64,000 nucleotides of DNA from Methylomonas methanica (GCF_001644035.1 NZ_LUUG01000045.1:28612-92611); one strand, 5' to 3'; counted from the first letter of the stretch, positions 36,761 through 44,913 are shown. Made by a program: numbers and translations. The notes: a model not told the origin generated them from the sequence alone.

Positions 36761-37254
36761 GGGGTGAAATATCCAAGCAAAACTAAAGGGGAACCGGATT
36801 TGGCAAACCAACAACCTATACTGCGCATGCCAACAATCAAATAAAGGATTCCATCAACAGCGAATTTACCGGTCACCAAAACATTACGACAATCTTCTAA
36901 ATCAGTTTGTGAAGGCGTTGGGTCAAGTTCAGGATGCGTATGCCACAATCCAAGCTGGGTGCCCCGTCCGTCAGTAACGCGATTCCATTCAATTGCTTCT
37001 TGTTGATGGCGTAGTCCTCGATAAAAACTGGTGCGGCTACGGCGATCTCCTCGGCCTGGGGTCGTCGCGAATTCGCCCAATAAGCCTTCCGTTTCGTTGT
37101 CGACAAATCCCAACAATAGCCCCCCAGCTTCTCTCGACCAAAATGAGCGCTGAGCCCATTTAGACAGCAGAGCGATCAGTTTCGGGGACAACGAGCCTGA
37201 ACAACTTTCGTCAAGACGCCAAACAATATGCCCTGTACTCAAACGCTGCAACAT
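36757..37254 (-). CDS. cap3: CBASS Cap3, JAB-family deconjugase
   Basis: 165 residues. JAMM metalloprotease motif WHTHPELDPTPSQTD with His105, His107, Ser115 and Asp118, and the catalytic glutamate in SREAGG (about 42). Cap3 removes Cap2-made conjugates from the CD-NTase or targets. The start at 37254 (ATG) is preferred over the GTG two codons earlier. It overlaps the Cap2 end by 16 bases, so the operon is tightly coupled. Confidence 0.93.
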   Translation of the reverse strand: MLQRLSTGHIVWRLDESCSGSLSPKLIALLSKWAQRSFWSREAGGLLLGFVDNETEGLLGEFATTPGRGDRRSRTSFYRGLRHQQEAIEWNRVTDGRGTQLGLWHTHPELDPTPSQTDLEDCRNVLVTGKFAVDGILYLIVGMRSIGCWFAKSGSPLVLLGYFTP

Positions 37255-38867
37255 GGGCACTCCGGGTGTGTGAAATCTGATGACGACAGGAATGTAGAAA
37301 TACGCTGAGACCTCAGCGCCCAGTAGGTGTCTGAGGGGCTAATATTGGCATTATTGGCCTGCGTCGTATCGCCCACCCAACGGGAATAACCAAGCATTTG
37401 GTTTATGACATGTTCAGCGGCGATTAACGCTGTGCGCGTTGCATCAATGGCTGTGTATGGCGTGAAAGCCCCGCAGCCCGTCAACTGTCGGGTCACAACC
37501 TGTCCAGGCTTGATTAAAGCTGTTCGCATACTTGGTATTGGTTGTTGTGTTTCCGGATCAATATAGAGACAGTCCAAACAGCCAGCAGTACCTGGGCGCA
37601 TGGCTATCACGTGTCCGCCAAGTCCAACTGCCTCAACACTGGTAGAGACAATAAGCATGCTCCAATGCTCTTGATATGCCTGGCGTACAATTGCTCGCTC
37701 AAGAGGGGCATTCCCGGTTGCCAATACGATTGTGTCTACATTGGCGGGAATACCCTTAGCGAGCAGTCGTTGTATATCCGTAGCTTCCGGGACAATATCG
37801 ATGCCTGGCATGCGTTCTGCCAAGAAACTTGCTAAGGACTCAACTTTCTTCTTTGAGATTGCGTCTTTGCCAAGAACGTGGCGGCCAAGATTATCAGCAG
37901 TAAACATGTCTTGATCTACCAACGTAAGTTTGGAAACGCCGGCCAGTACCAAATGTTCAGCGACTCGAGAACCAATAGCGCCGACTCCCGCGACCAATAC
38001 ATGACGGTCAAGAACTGTTCCACCAGTCCGGCGAATCAGATAATCGCGATCTTGTCGTTGCAAAATATAGACAGTGGCTCCCCATGGTTTCTTGTTACCT
38101 CGGTTCCCCCAATACAGTGTTAACAACGCGTGGCCATAGTTGTTAGCCACGCGAAGGACAAGTCCTCGATGTTTTGGTGAGGTAGCAATCACATGTTGCG
38201 ATTCATCAAGACAACTCAAAAAATGCAGCCACCAATTGGCATTGAGCTCTGATCTGAGAGGTGGTAGTTGATTAATGGAAACATCGAGTAAACCAATACG
38301 AACCTGCTGGCAGTTAACCAAAGCAGTTGAACCTGCATTCACTCGACGAAGGACAGGGACGGTCTTAAGCCCCAATTTTTGATTATGGACTTCAGCGTAG
38401 ACCGATTGATTTGCTGCAAATTGCTCATCGAGCTGGGCAAATCGGGCACCCAGATTTTTTAGATAGCCCTCAAGTTCATCGGCAAACAGTGAGAGACGTT
38501 CACAGTTCGACATTCCGTGAATTTCACGCAGCAATCTTTTGACCTCGGCTAACAGCCAGCTTAGTACCCCCGTGATGTCGCTAGGGTCATAGTCCAGTCC
38601 CTCCCGATCACTAACGCAAACATCACCACTGCCGCTTATATGAGGCCATCCCCAAACTGGCAAACTGGTTAACCAGTTTACTGAAGGCAGACGACAAAAA
38701 TCCCAACCGGCCGGACATAATTCTAGCGGCCAAACATAATCGCCATCTGATAATTCAAACTGCCAAACCGGCTGAGAATTAGAAAGCCTGAAGTTAATTT
38801 GCGTTGCGCCAAGCTCAGCCAAAGCGCACGCAATACTGTCAGTAAATTGTTTCTGCTCCGATGTCAA
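37239..38867 (-). CDS. cap2: CBASS Cap2, E1-E2 fusion
   Basis: 542 residues. The N-terminal E2-like domain has its active-site cysteine in SGSGDVCVSD (about 85). The E1 domain has VLVAGVGAIGSRVAEHL (about 290) and VDQDMFTADNLGRH for nucleotide binding, LTGCGAFTP as the probable E1 cysteine region, and a zinc site from GCLDC and the terminal HPECPCC. Cap2 joins the CD-NTase C-terminus to a target and raises its activity. It overlaps the CD-NTase gene by 4 bp. Confidence 0.94.
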   Translation of the reverse strand: MTSEQKQFTDSIACALAELGATQINFRLSNSQPVWQFELSDGDYVWPLELCPAGWDFCRLPSVNWLTSLPVWGWPHISGSGDVCVSDREGLDYDPSDITGVLSWLLAEVKRLLREIHGMSNCERLSLFADELEGYLKNLGARFAQLDEQFAANQSVYAEVHNQKLGLKTVPVLRRVNAGSTALVNCQQVRIGLLDVSINQLPPLRSELNANWWLHFLSCLDESQHVIATSPKHRGLVLRVANNYGHALLTLYWGNRGNKKPWGATVYILQRQDRDYLIRRTGGTVLDRHVLVAGVGAIGSRVAEHLVLAGVSKLTLVDQDMFTADNLGRHVLGKDAISKKKVESLASFLAERMPGIDIVPEATDIQRLLAKGIPANVDTIVLATGNAPLERAIVRQAYQEHWSMLIVSTSVEAVGLGGHVIAMRPGTAGCLDCLYIDPETQQPIPSMRTALIKPGQVVTRQLTGCGAFTPYTAIDATRTALIAAEHVINQMLGYSRWVGDTTQANNANISPSDTYWALRSQRISTFLSSSDFTHPECPCCSV

Positions 38868-39844
38868 GCCGATCTGCCCGAAACGCTCACACCCGATGAA
38901 GTCTTTTTAGTAGTGCTCGCTTTTTCAGGTACTGGAAAATCATCTCCAAACTGCTTTTGCAAAATTTTACATGCTTCATGAGTGTCTGGCTGGCTTTCAG
39001 CTTCGTTCAAAGCATTTCGTAAAGTTTCCAATCGTTCTTTGAAATCCTTCATTTGGGTATCGGTCATCCGCTCGAAAAGGTCGCAATCAGGAGCTACTGG
39101 TAACTTTACAGTTAAACGAGAAAATCCCCACCGAGCAAGCATCTGGTTAATCAAATTCCGCATCGCAATTAAATCGATATGCTTACCATCAACACTGTCG
39201 TATGTGGGCGTGAACCAGTGATAAGCAGCTACAGTTAAACCAATGCTAGGAACATTTTTGTGACCAATTTTATTGTCGCGCCAGCGTTTTAAAGCACGAA
39301 CCACTCGGCGAAATTGTTTACGATCGTTATCTTTAAACTGATCAGTAATTTTGCTTGTAAGCTCGCGAGCTTCGGATGGTTCCCATACCCGATCTTCCTT
39401 TGCATCAGTTTCTCTGCAGCGGGCAAGCTGGGTTTGGCCATTGCCATTTACACTGTAAACAGCCAAGTCAATATGATGCGTAGCCTCTCCATCCTTGAAA
39501 TAGGTAACAGTGACGCAAGGGCGACGAATTTTGACAGTACGATTGTGACGAGTTAGAGCGTCTCTAACATATTTTTTTAAAGTCAGCGGATCAGGGTAAT
39601 CTTCAGGAGCGCATTCGAAAATCACCCCAATGTCCATATCGGGATCGCCGGCAATGGGAGTGATACCCGTATATAAGGCATAACTGCCCTGATTAAAAGT
39701 ATCGTATTTAGGGGCATCTTTGCTGATATTGTTTTTTAAATCATTCAGCAAAGTTTCACGTCGATCACGTAAAACAGAACTTTCGTCATAACCAAGCAGG
39801 ATCTCGCTATGAAAATTTTCAAACTGGTTTTGTGCATGAGCCAT
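38864..39844 (-). CDS. CBASS CD-NTase (cyclic oligonucleotide synthase)
   Basis: 326 residues. The nucleotidyltransferase motif GS (53-54) is followed by DPDMD (67-71), and the third acidic residue is in HIDLAVY (Asp126). It would make a cyclic di- or trinucleotide on phage infection to activate the TM-SAVED effector. The C-terminal tail is K/T/S-rich and flexible and ends RSA; such tails are the point Cap2 conjugates. The start at 39844 is chosen because AAGGAGG lies 8 bases upstream; the frame upstream has no such site. The clade is not assignable by eye. Confidence 0.93.
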   Translation of the reverse strand: MAHAQNQFENFHSEILLGYDESSVLRDRRETLLNDLKNNISKDAPKYDTFNQGSYALYTGITPIAGDPDMDIGVIFECAPEDYPDPLTLKKYVRDALTRHNRTVKIRRPCVTVTYFKDGEATHHIDLAVYSVNGNGQTQLARCRETDAKEDRVWEPSEARELTSKITDQFKDNDRKQFRRVVRALKRWRDNKIGHKNVPSIGLTVAAYHWFTPTYDSVDGKHIDLIAMRNLINQMLARWGFSRLTVKLPVAPDCDLFERMTDTQMKDFKERLETLRNALNEAESQPDTHEACKILQKQFGDDFPVPEKASTTKKTSSGVSVSGRSA

Positions 39845-39939
39845 CTTTGCCCTCCTTAAAAAACGGATCATGGGGGCTAGATATGCGAATTCAAGTCTTC
39901 GGTTATCCCGGCAAATTGAAAGCTAGTTGTCTAGTAAAA

Positions 39940-40140
39940 TTAACGCGGGGCGTAGCCAAGCTGGTTCAGTGATTGTCTGACTTTTCCAGCAACATTTTGC
40001 ATTCGGTAAGCCTCCTCATCATCGACTGCGTTACTTCGAAAATCAGTAAATCCAGTTCGCTTTAAAAATTGCGCCAAATCCCAAGCCTCCTGTTCGGTTA
40101 AAGGAACTACCAAATAAATTTCACTCGGATTAGCTGTCAT
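39940..40140 (-). CDS. Small conserved protein next to the AcaB-like gene
   Basis: 66 residues, PLTEQEAWDLAQFLKRTGFTDFRSNAVDDEEAYRMQNVAGKVRQSLNQLGYAPR. This matches a small family often seen in proteobacterial mobile elements (DUF7706-like, from memory); no function is known. It starts in an ATGA overlap with the upstream gene. An orphan role in regulation is possible. Confidence 0.75.
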   Translation of the reverse strand: MTANPSEIYLVVPLTEQEAWDLAQFLKRTGFTDFRSNAVDDEEAYRMQNVAGKVRQSLNQLGYAPR

Positions 40141-40826
40141 TGCATACCGGCCTTATCCGAACTTGGAGATGATTCGTTGTCATCAAATACTGAATCATCA
40201 TCCTCGGCAAGCTTCGACGGGTCATCCAACAACCCCGATTCCTGCCGGGCCAGGCGTACTTCCTCCCCATGCCCTTGTTCATACGCTGCTTGATGCGCAT
40301 GTCTTTCCATCGTCACAATTTTATTGGCTAGTCGCTGCAACCGCTGCTGCCACTCTAGGCGTGCTGCAATGCAATGTTTGTTGGAGATGACCTGGCACAG
40401 CCACAAGGTGTCCATCACGATCATCAACTGATCCAGCAAACGAATCAACTCGACGAACTGGGCAATCTGGGGCGAAGCGATCTTGGCCACAAACTCCCTG
40501 GGGTGCGTGTAAGTCGGCGTTTCGCTGATGCCATTGTCGGCCTTGAGTTTTTCCAGCCGACTCTTTTCCTGCTGTAGCTGCTCCGCACATTCGGCAATCA
40601 TCTGACTGACGAGGCTTTCGATTTCATCGACCGTTTCCTCCCGGCCGATGATGCGCAGGATCACGTCGATCGCGTACAAGGACACCATCAACCGGTTATA
40701 ACTGTTGCGGATGACGCGAATGGCTTGTTCGCTGTTGATGCTAAACGTACGCTCAAATATCGGACGACTGATGGCGTGGCGTGGAGCCGGTTTTGGCTGT
40801 TGTGGAGCTGTTTCGGACATGACCAT
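40137..40826 (-). CDS. AcaB-like regulator of an integrating conjugative element
   Basis: 229 residues. Family features: FSINSEQAIRVIRNSYNRLM near 29-48, a coiled helix LQQEKSRLEKLK, and IAQFVELIRLLDQLMIVMDTLWL near 124-146 followed by WQQRLQRLANKI. It resembles the DUF1845/AcaB group found in SXT- and IncA/C-like elements, where AcaB activates transfer genes. The C-terminus is acidic. The start may be two codons later (40820). Confidence 0.75.
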   Translation of the reverse strand: MVMSETAPQQPKPAPRHAISRPIFERTFSINSEQAIRVIRNSYNRLMVSLYAIDVILRIIGREETVDEIESLVSQMIAECAEQLQQEKSRLEKLKADNGISETPTYTHPREFVAKIASPQIAQFVELIRLLDQLMIVMDTLWLCQVISNKHCIAARLEWQQRLQRLANKIVTMERHAHQAAYEQGHGEEVRLARQESGLLDDPSKLAEDDDSVFDDNESSPSSDKAGMQ

Positions 40827-40884
40827 TTCTCGAGGTGGACGAATAAGCCACGATCGTAAGCCAGATTCTTTTTAGCCTTTCCGC

Positions 40885-40935
40885 AGTCAACGGCGAATTC
40901 GACATCAGCTGCAAGACCCCTTCAAAAAATCTCTG
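40885..40935 (+). promoter_or_regulatory. Second copy of the repeated box (compare traL)
   Basis: Same arrangement as 12956-12983: AATTCGACATCAGCTGCA (40896-40913), then AGACCCCTTC and an A-rich run, in the same orientation. It lies about 330 bp upstream of ssb and 60 bp upstream of the divergent AcaB-like gene, so it could serve either. Confidence 0.45.
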
Positions 40936-41023
40936 CTTCAATACCCGCCAACGGAATCGGTTGGCCATCAGCCTTCCGCTTCTCCCAAGACTTTCTCGGC
41001 TGATCTTTCACGATCACCTTGAT

Positions 41024-41098
41024 CCGACTTCGGTCGGCGTTCCGCTTTTAAGCGGCGACGGTGGTTGTCCATCGGCGTGTCAGGTGCGTCAAGCCTGA
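41024..41098 (+). ncRNA. Three-hairpin module, copy 1 (ssb leader)
   Basis: CCGAC-TTCG-GTCGG (41024-41037), CCGCTT/AAGCGG (41042-41055), TCAGG-TGCGTCAAG-CCTGA (41080-41098). The first loop is a UNCG tetraloop and the third loop is conserved in all copies. Confidence 0.75.
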
Positions 41099-41118
41099 TG
41101 TGAGTTTTTATTGTTTAA

Positions 41119-41158
41119 CCCTGCCGGGCGTATCGATTCCCCAGGGATTCGAGGCGCC
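41119..41158 (+). promoter_or_regulatory. Pseudoknot leader M (ssb)
   Basis: Strand CCCTG (41119-41123) complements loop CAGGG (41142-41146). The stem is GGCG (41127-41130) / CGCC (41155-41158) with an inner TCGA/TCGA (41133-41136 / 41149-41152). It lies 72 bases before the ssb start, further than in the other copies. Confidence 0.6.
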
Positions 41159-41230
41159 GGCATGCCCATCGCCGCGCCGCTGGGTATTGTTTTCGTTGAG
41201 TCGGGCGCGGCCGACAGGAGGAATGTCATC

Positions 41231-41662
41231 ATGGCCAATCGCGGCGTGAACAAAGTCATCTTGCTGGGCCGGCTCGGCGCCGATCCGGATGTTCGCTTTA
41301 TGCCCAATAACGGCGGCAAAGTAGTCGCCGTCCGTTTGGCAACCAGCGAAGTCTGGAGCGATCCAAAAAACGGCAAACAGGAGCGGACCGAATGGCATCG
41401 AGTGGTGTTTTTCAAAAAACTCGCCGATACCGCCGAGCAGTATTTGCACAAAGGTAGCCAGATCTACATCGAAGGCCGTTTGCGTACCCAGCAATGGGGC
41501 CAAGCAAATGACAAGCGGTACCGTACCGAAATCGCCGCCTTTGAATTGCAGATGCTGGATCGCCCAAACGCATCGGCAGCCGCCAACGGTTCGTCATCAT
41601 CGCCAGCGGCACCCGAGGACAACGATTGGGATGACGAATACAGCGATATGCCCATCCATTAA
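41231..41662 (+). CDS. ssb: Single-stranded DNA-binding protein
   Basis: 143 residues. The OB fold starts [23 protein letters not shown] and includes [37 protein letters not shown] linker rich in S/A follows, then an acidic tail ending DEYSDMPIH, not the classical DIPF tip. The start at 41231 has AGGAGG 9 bases upstream. It heads the recombination genes ssb-bet-exo. Confidence 0.95.
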   Translation: MANRGVNKVILLGRLGADPDVRFMPNNGGKVVAVRLATSEVWSDPKNGKQERTEWHRVVFFKKLADTAEQYLHKGSQIYIEGRLRTQQWGQANDKRYRTEIAAFELQMLDRPNASAAANGSSSSPAAPEDNDWDDEYSDMPIH

Positions 41663-41739
41663 ACCCCGGCGCGCCGATTATAGGCGTTCATTGGTTTAAC
41701 GGTTACACCGCCGACCCTTTTCAGGTTTCGGTATTTCAA

Positions 41740-41781
41740 CCCCCTGGGGAACTCCATTCCCCGGCGGGCGATGGCGTTCCC
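41740..41781 (+). promoter_or_regulatory. Pseudoknot leader A (bet)
   Basis: C-run 41740-41744; stem GGGAAC (41747-41752) / GTTCCC (41776-41781) and inner CCAT (41754-41757) / ATGG (41771-41774); loop GGG (41766-41768) complements the C-run. TTTTTT and GAAGGAG follow. Confidence 0.7.
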
Positions 41782-41804
41782 TTTTTTATTGAAGGAGACC
41801 CACC

Positions 41805-42845
41805 ATGAGCCAAAATAACCGCAACACCTTACCCAAAACCCGCGACCTGCCAATGCCGGTCACGGCGCAACAAAGCTACGGCCTGTCGGAGCAGTCCTGG
41901 AAAGTACTAACCGAAGTCACTTTTCCCACGGCGAAAACCCCGGAAGCCATTCTGATGGCCCTGGATTATTGCAAGGCCCGCAAGCTCGACATCTTCAAAA
42001 AGCCGGTGCATATCGTGCCGATGTGGAGTGCCGCTTTAGGCCGCAATGTCGAAACTGTCTGGCCGTCCATCATGGAAATCCAGACTACGGCATCCAGAAC
42101 CGGCGTTTGGGCTGGCATGGACAGACCCGTCTGGGGACCCGATGTCACCAAAACCTTTACCGGTCGCTATAAGGACGACAACGAGCAATGGCAGGAGTCC
42201 AGTGTCACCGTGACCTTTCCCGAATGGGTGGCGGTTACTGTGTACCGGATCGTCGGTGGTAAACGTTGCGCCTTTACCGAGGAAGTCTACTGGCTGGAGG
42301 CTTATAGCACGGCCGGCGGTAAAAACTCGCAAGTGCCGACCGCGATGTGGATCAAACGTCCCAAGGGGCAATTATCCAAATGCGGCAAAGCAGCTTCACT
42401 CAGGGCAGCCTTTCCGGAGGAATGCGGTTATGCAGCCGAGGAAATGGATGGCAAAACGCTCGACGACCTCACCGACGCTACCGTAATTGATGGCGAAGCG
42501 ACTGTGTGGGATGGCGATGCAGACGATCGGTTTCCCGAATCAACCGAGCACACGCCTCAGGTGATCAACTTGTCGCAAATCCATCCCAAGGTGCAAAAGG
42601 CCGTAGCGGAATTGGTACGTCGTACCAAGGCGGCAGGTGCCTGGAAAGCAGCCTACGACTATGCTCACCAGAAGTTCAAAGGGATCGACCTGACCTTTGC
42701 GTTGGCCGAGTTGGACAAGGTATCGCAAGTTGAACCCAAGGCAACACCAGCCCTGGAACAAACCGACAACACTGGCATGCCACCCTTGTCCGCGAAAGAC
42801 ATGGCGATGAATCAGGCCCGTCAAACCCTGGGACACGCGGCGTAG
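41805..42845 (+). CDS. bet: Phage-type recombination protein Bet (RecT/Red-beta superfamily)
   Basis: 346 residues, single-strand annealing protein. The Bet core has AILMALDYCKARKLDIFKKPVHIVPMWS, ETVWPSIMEIQTTASRTG, and TAMWIKRPKGQLSKCGKAASLRAAFPEECGYAAEEM. A tail of about 110 residues follows. It works with the exonuclease at 43273 and SSB in homologous recombination of the element, as the SXT Bet/Exo pair does. Preceded by leader A and GAAGGAG. Confidence 0.95.
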   Translation: MSQNNRNTLPKTRDLPMPVTAQQSYGLSEQSWKVLTEVTFPTAKTPEAILMALDYCKARKLDIFKKPVHIVPMWSAALGRNVETVWPSIMEIQTTASRTGVWAGMDRPVWGPDVTKTFTGRYKDDNEQWQESSVTVTFPEWVAVTVYRIVGGKRCAFTEEVYWLEAYSTAGGKNSQVPTAMWIKRPKGQLSKCGKAASLRAAFPEECGYAAEEMDGKTLDDLTDATVIDGEATVWDGDADDRFPESTEHTPQVINLSQIHPKVQKAVAELVRRTKAAGAWKAAYDYAHQKFKGIDLTFALAELDKVSQVEPKATPALEQTDNTGMPPLSAKDMAMNQARQTLGHAA

Positions 42846-42873
42846 AAACGCTGCAATCCTAAATTCTTTAACC

Positions 42874-42920
42874 ACCCACGAGGGCGTCATGATTCGCCCA
42901 CGGGGTAGGACATGGCGCTC
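42874..42920 (+). promoter_or_regulatory. Pseudoknot leader B (111-residue gene)
   Basis: ACCC (42874-42877) complements loop GGGT (42903-42906). The stem GAGGGCGTCATG (42880-42891) / CATGGCGCTC (42911-42920) has one bulge and one wobble. CTCTT at the 3' arm can also pair with the AGGAG ribosome site at 42931. Confidence 0.7.
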
Positions 42921-42940
42921 TTGTTTTATCAGGAGAGGTC

Positions 42941-43276
42941 ATGAACACAAACGATCAATCTTTAAACCGCGTGCCCTGTCATACCGACTGGCAACGTTAC
43001 GATTCACCCACGGTGTTACGCCGTCACGGCCGAGGTTTTCTGGAACGCCTGTGGCGACCCCAGAGCAACGAACCCAATCCGCAACCCTTGAGCCAACCGG
43101 AATTGACGACACTGGCCGAGAGTTTTGGCGGAGTCTGTCTGCCGGCGCAAGACGAACTGCTGTTGCTATTCGGCGATGGCCATTGGGCCCGGCGTTGCCA
43201 AACCCAGTTGCACAAGCTCGGCATCGAGACGGTGCGCTTCGGTTGTCAGGTACAACTGACCGGATTCTCGCGATGA
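42941..43276 (+). CDS. Hypothetical protein between bet and exo
   Basis: 111 residues, not recognised beyond its position. It is rich in R, Q and L, has no membrane segment, and has a central GGVCLPAQDELLLLFGDGHWARRCQTQLHKLG. SXT also has a small gene between bet and exo. The ribosome site AGGAGAGG is good, and the stop overlaps the exonuclease start (ATGA at 43273-43276), so it is translated together with exo. Confidence 0.8.
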   Translation: MNTNDQSLNRVPCHTDWQRYDSPTVLRRHGRGFLERLWRPQSNEPNPQPLSQPELTTLAESFGGVCLPAQDELLLLFGDGHWARRCQTQLHKLGIETVRFGCQVQLTGFSR

Positions 43277-44274
43277 AAGTCGTCAACGTCTCCCAACGTA
43301 GCGACGCCTGGCGGCAATGGCGTTCACAAGGCGTCAGTGCCAGCGAAGCGGCCATTGTCATGAACCGCTCGCCGTACAAGACCCCGTGGAGGTTGTGGGC
43401 GGAGAAAATCGGCCTGGTGCTGGAAGTCAGTCTGGACAACAACCCGTTGATCCGCGCCGGCATCCAGCAAGAGCCCGAGGCTTTACAGCGCTTCGAAGAC
43501 AAACACGATCTGATGTTGTTGCCGCTGTGCGGCGAGTCGGAACAGTATCCGTTGATGCGAGCTTCGTTCGACGGCTTGTCCGACTCGAATGAGCCCGTGG
43601 AAATCAAATGCCCGCACGAGACCACGTTTTTGGATGTGGTGTTGAATCGGGAAGCATCCCAGGCCTATCAACTGTATTGGTGCCAAGTCCAGCAACAATT
43701 GCTGGTTTCCGAAGCGCAACGCGGGTTTTTGTTTTTCTACCACCAAGACCAGGATGTGGAATTCGAGATTCAGCGTGATGAGACTTTTCTCACCCGGCTG
43801 GTCGATACCGCGATGGACTTCTGGTCGGCGGTCAAATCGAAAAAGGAACCTCCTAAGGATCCCGAACGCGATTTGTACTTGCCCAAAGGTCATGCGGAGC
43901 AGCAATGGCAACAACTGGCGGCGAGTTATCGCAATCGTGCCGTGCAAATCGCGGATTTGAAAGTGGAGCTCAAAACCTTGGAGGATAGTCAGGCGGCCAT
44001 TGAAAACACTTTGGTGTTGCTGATGGGCGATTACGTGGCCGCAGAGCATTCCGGGTTGCGGATCAGCCGTTTTCAAAGCCAGGGTGCCATCGATTACAAG
44101 GCAGCACTTCAAACCTTGCAACCGGATGTTCAGGCTTCGGCGCTGGAAGTCTATCGAAAACCGTCTGCCACGCGAGTCCGTGTGACCTGCCGGGACGACG
44201 ACGGTAAACACGCCGAAGTCCCGTTCGATGCCCAAGCCTTGAAAGACCTGGCTGGCGTGGACTTTTGGTTTTGA
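43273..44274 (+). CDS. exo: YqaJ/lambda-type exonuclease
   Basis: 333 residues. SEAAIVMNRSPYKTPWRLWAEK and IRAGIQQEPEALQRFE open the fold; the catalytic set lies in MRASFDGL and VEIKCPHE, with WCQVQQQLLVSEAQRGFLFFY after. It digests one strand of linear duplexes to load Bet. The start at 43273 is chosen because it overlaps the previous stop; the frame stays open upstream to 42889 without a ribosome site. The C-terminus ends DFWF, like two other proteins of this block. Confidence 0.93.
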   Translation: MKVVNVSQRSDAWRQWRSQGVSASEAAIVMNRSPYKTPWRLWAEKIGLVLEVSLDNNPLIRAGIQQEPEALQRFEDKHDLMLLPLCGESEQYPLMRASFDGLSDSNEPVEIKCPHETTFLDVVLNREASQAYQLYWCQVQQQLLVSEAQRGFLFFYHQDQDVEFEIQRDETFLTRLVDTAMDFWSAVKSKKEPPKDPERDLYLPKGHAEQQWQQLAASYRNRAVQIADLKVELKTLEDSQAAIENTLVLLMGDYVAAEHSGLRISRFQSQGAIDYKAALQTLQPDVQASALEVYRKPSATRVRVTCRDDDGKHAEVPFDAQALKDLAGVDFWF

Positions 44275-44293
44275 GTTTGATGGTTCGTTTCAC

Positions 44294-44326
44294 GACATCC
44301 TGTAACCCTGGCGGTTGCAGGGTGTC
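44294..44326 (+). terminator. Long hairpin after exo
   Basis: A 14-bp stem, GACATCCTGTAACC (44294-44307) with GGTTGCAGGGTGTC (44313-44326), with two G-U pairs and a 5-base loop, 20 bases after the exo stop. There is no U-tract, so it may be a stability element rather than a terminator. A second imperfect stem of 18 bp lies at 44366-44405. Confidence 0.5.
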
Positions 44327-44442
44327 GCTTGATGGACAGGAACATACATTCGGTGCCGGCGTGTCGGTTTTAGGCTGGATTTTCAAAAAAATCCAACCCA
44401 AAACCCGCATCGTTCAGGCATTCCTTTCGTGGAATCCCGAAT

Positions 44443-44514
44443 CCGGTTTCGACCGGCGTTCCGTTATTAAGCGGCATGAGCGTTTGCCTCGTGTGCCAGG
44501 TGCGTCAAGCCTGG
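44443..44514 (+). ncRNA. Three-hairpin module, copy 2
   Basis: CCGGT-TTCG-ACCGG (44443-44456), CCGTT/AAGCGG (44461-44474), CCAGG-TGCGTCAAG-CCTGG (44496-44514). Compared with copy 1, A-U and C-G pairs of hairpin 1 become G-C and U-A, and the closing pair of hairpin 3 becomes C-G. Confidence 0.75.
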
Positions 44515-44526
44515 TGTTTTTGTTTG

Positions 44527-44567
44527 TCCCGTTGGGGTTCATCACCTTTGCGGGATTCGGTGACCCC
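44527..44567 (+). promoter_or_regulatory. Pseudoknot leader C (70-residue gene)
   Basis: TCCCG (44527-44531) complements loop CGGGA (44551-44555). Stem GGGGT (44534-44538) / ACCCC (44563-44567) and inner CACC (44543-44546) / GGTG (44559-44562), with the bulge TCAT. Seven T follow, then AAGGAGG. Confidence 0.75.
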
Positions 44568-44591
44568 TTTTTTTGATTGAAGGAGGTCATT

Positions 44592-44804
44592 ATGAATCAC
44601 GACTTTTGGAAAACATTGCATGGCTGGTTGAACGTTGCCCACAGCAACGACATTCAGGCCAAAAAGCGTTTGCTGCTGGAGATGCATCGTCAAATCTCGG
44701 ACCCCGGTTTGAGAAGCGACATTCAGCGTATTGTCCGTTTGATGGATCGGGAGCTGTTGGCCCGCGCCGAATGGGCGATGTACTGTGTGATGCAGTTGCG
44801 TTAA
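44592..44804 (+). CDS. Small hypothetical protein
   Basis: 70 residues, helical, MNHDFWKTLHGWLNVAHSND then KRLLLEMHRQISDPGLRSDIQRIVRLMDREL. Not recognised. The ribosome site AAGGAGG is 6 bases upstream of 44592, which fixes this start over 44577. It has its own leader (module copy 2 plus leader C), which argues it is a real, regulated gene. Confidence 0.75.
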   Translation: MNHDFWKTLHGWLNVAHSNDIQAKKRLLLEMHRQISDPGLRSDIQRIVRLMDRELLARAEWAMYCVMQLR

Positions 44805-44816
44805 TTTTTGTATCTG

Positions 44817-44879
44817 CCCTGGTTTGCCAGGGTTTAAATCACCCGATGGGGCTCATCACCCCTCGGGGCGGTGTGCCCC
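44817..44879 (+). promoter_or_regulatory. Pseudoknot leader D (CobS-like gene)
   Basis: A hairpin CCCTGG-TTTG-CCAGGG (44817-44832) precedes the pseudoknot. CCCGA (44842-44846) complements loop TCGGG (44863-44867). Stem GGGGC (44848-44852) / GCCCC (44875-44879) and inner CACC (44857-44860) / GGTG (44870-44873). Confidence 0.75.
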
Positions 44880-44913
44880 TTGTCATTTGAGGCTAGTCCT
44901 TGAGGAGTTCACC

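Noticed and set aside
43483..44235. 250-residue minus-strand frame opposite exo
   Set aside because: Shadow frame; the plus strand carries the exonuclease motifs.
41231..44274. Prophage, because of ssb-bet-exo
   Set aside because: No capsid, tail, terminase or lysis genes; the same recombination set is standard in SXT/IncA/C-like elements.
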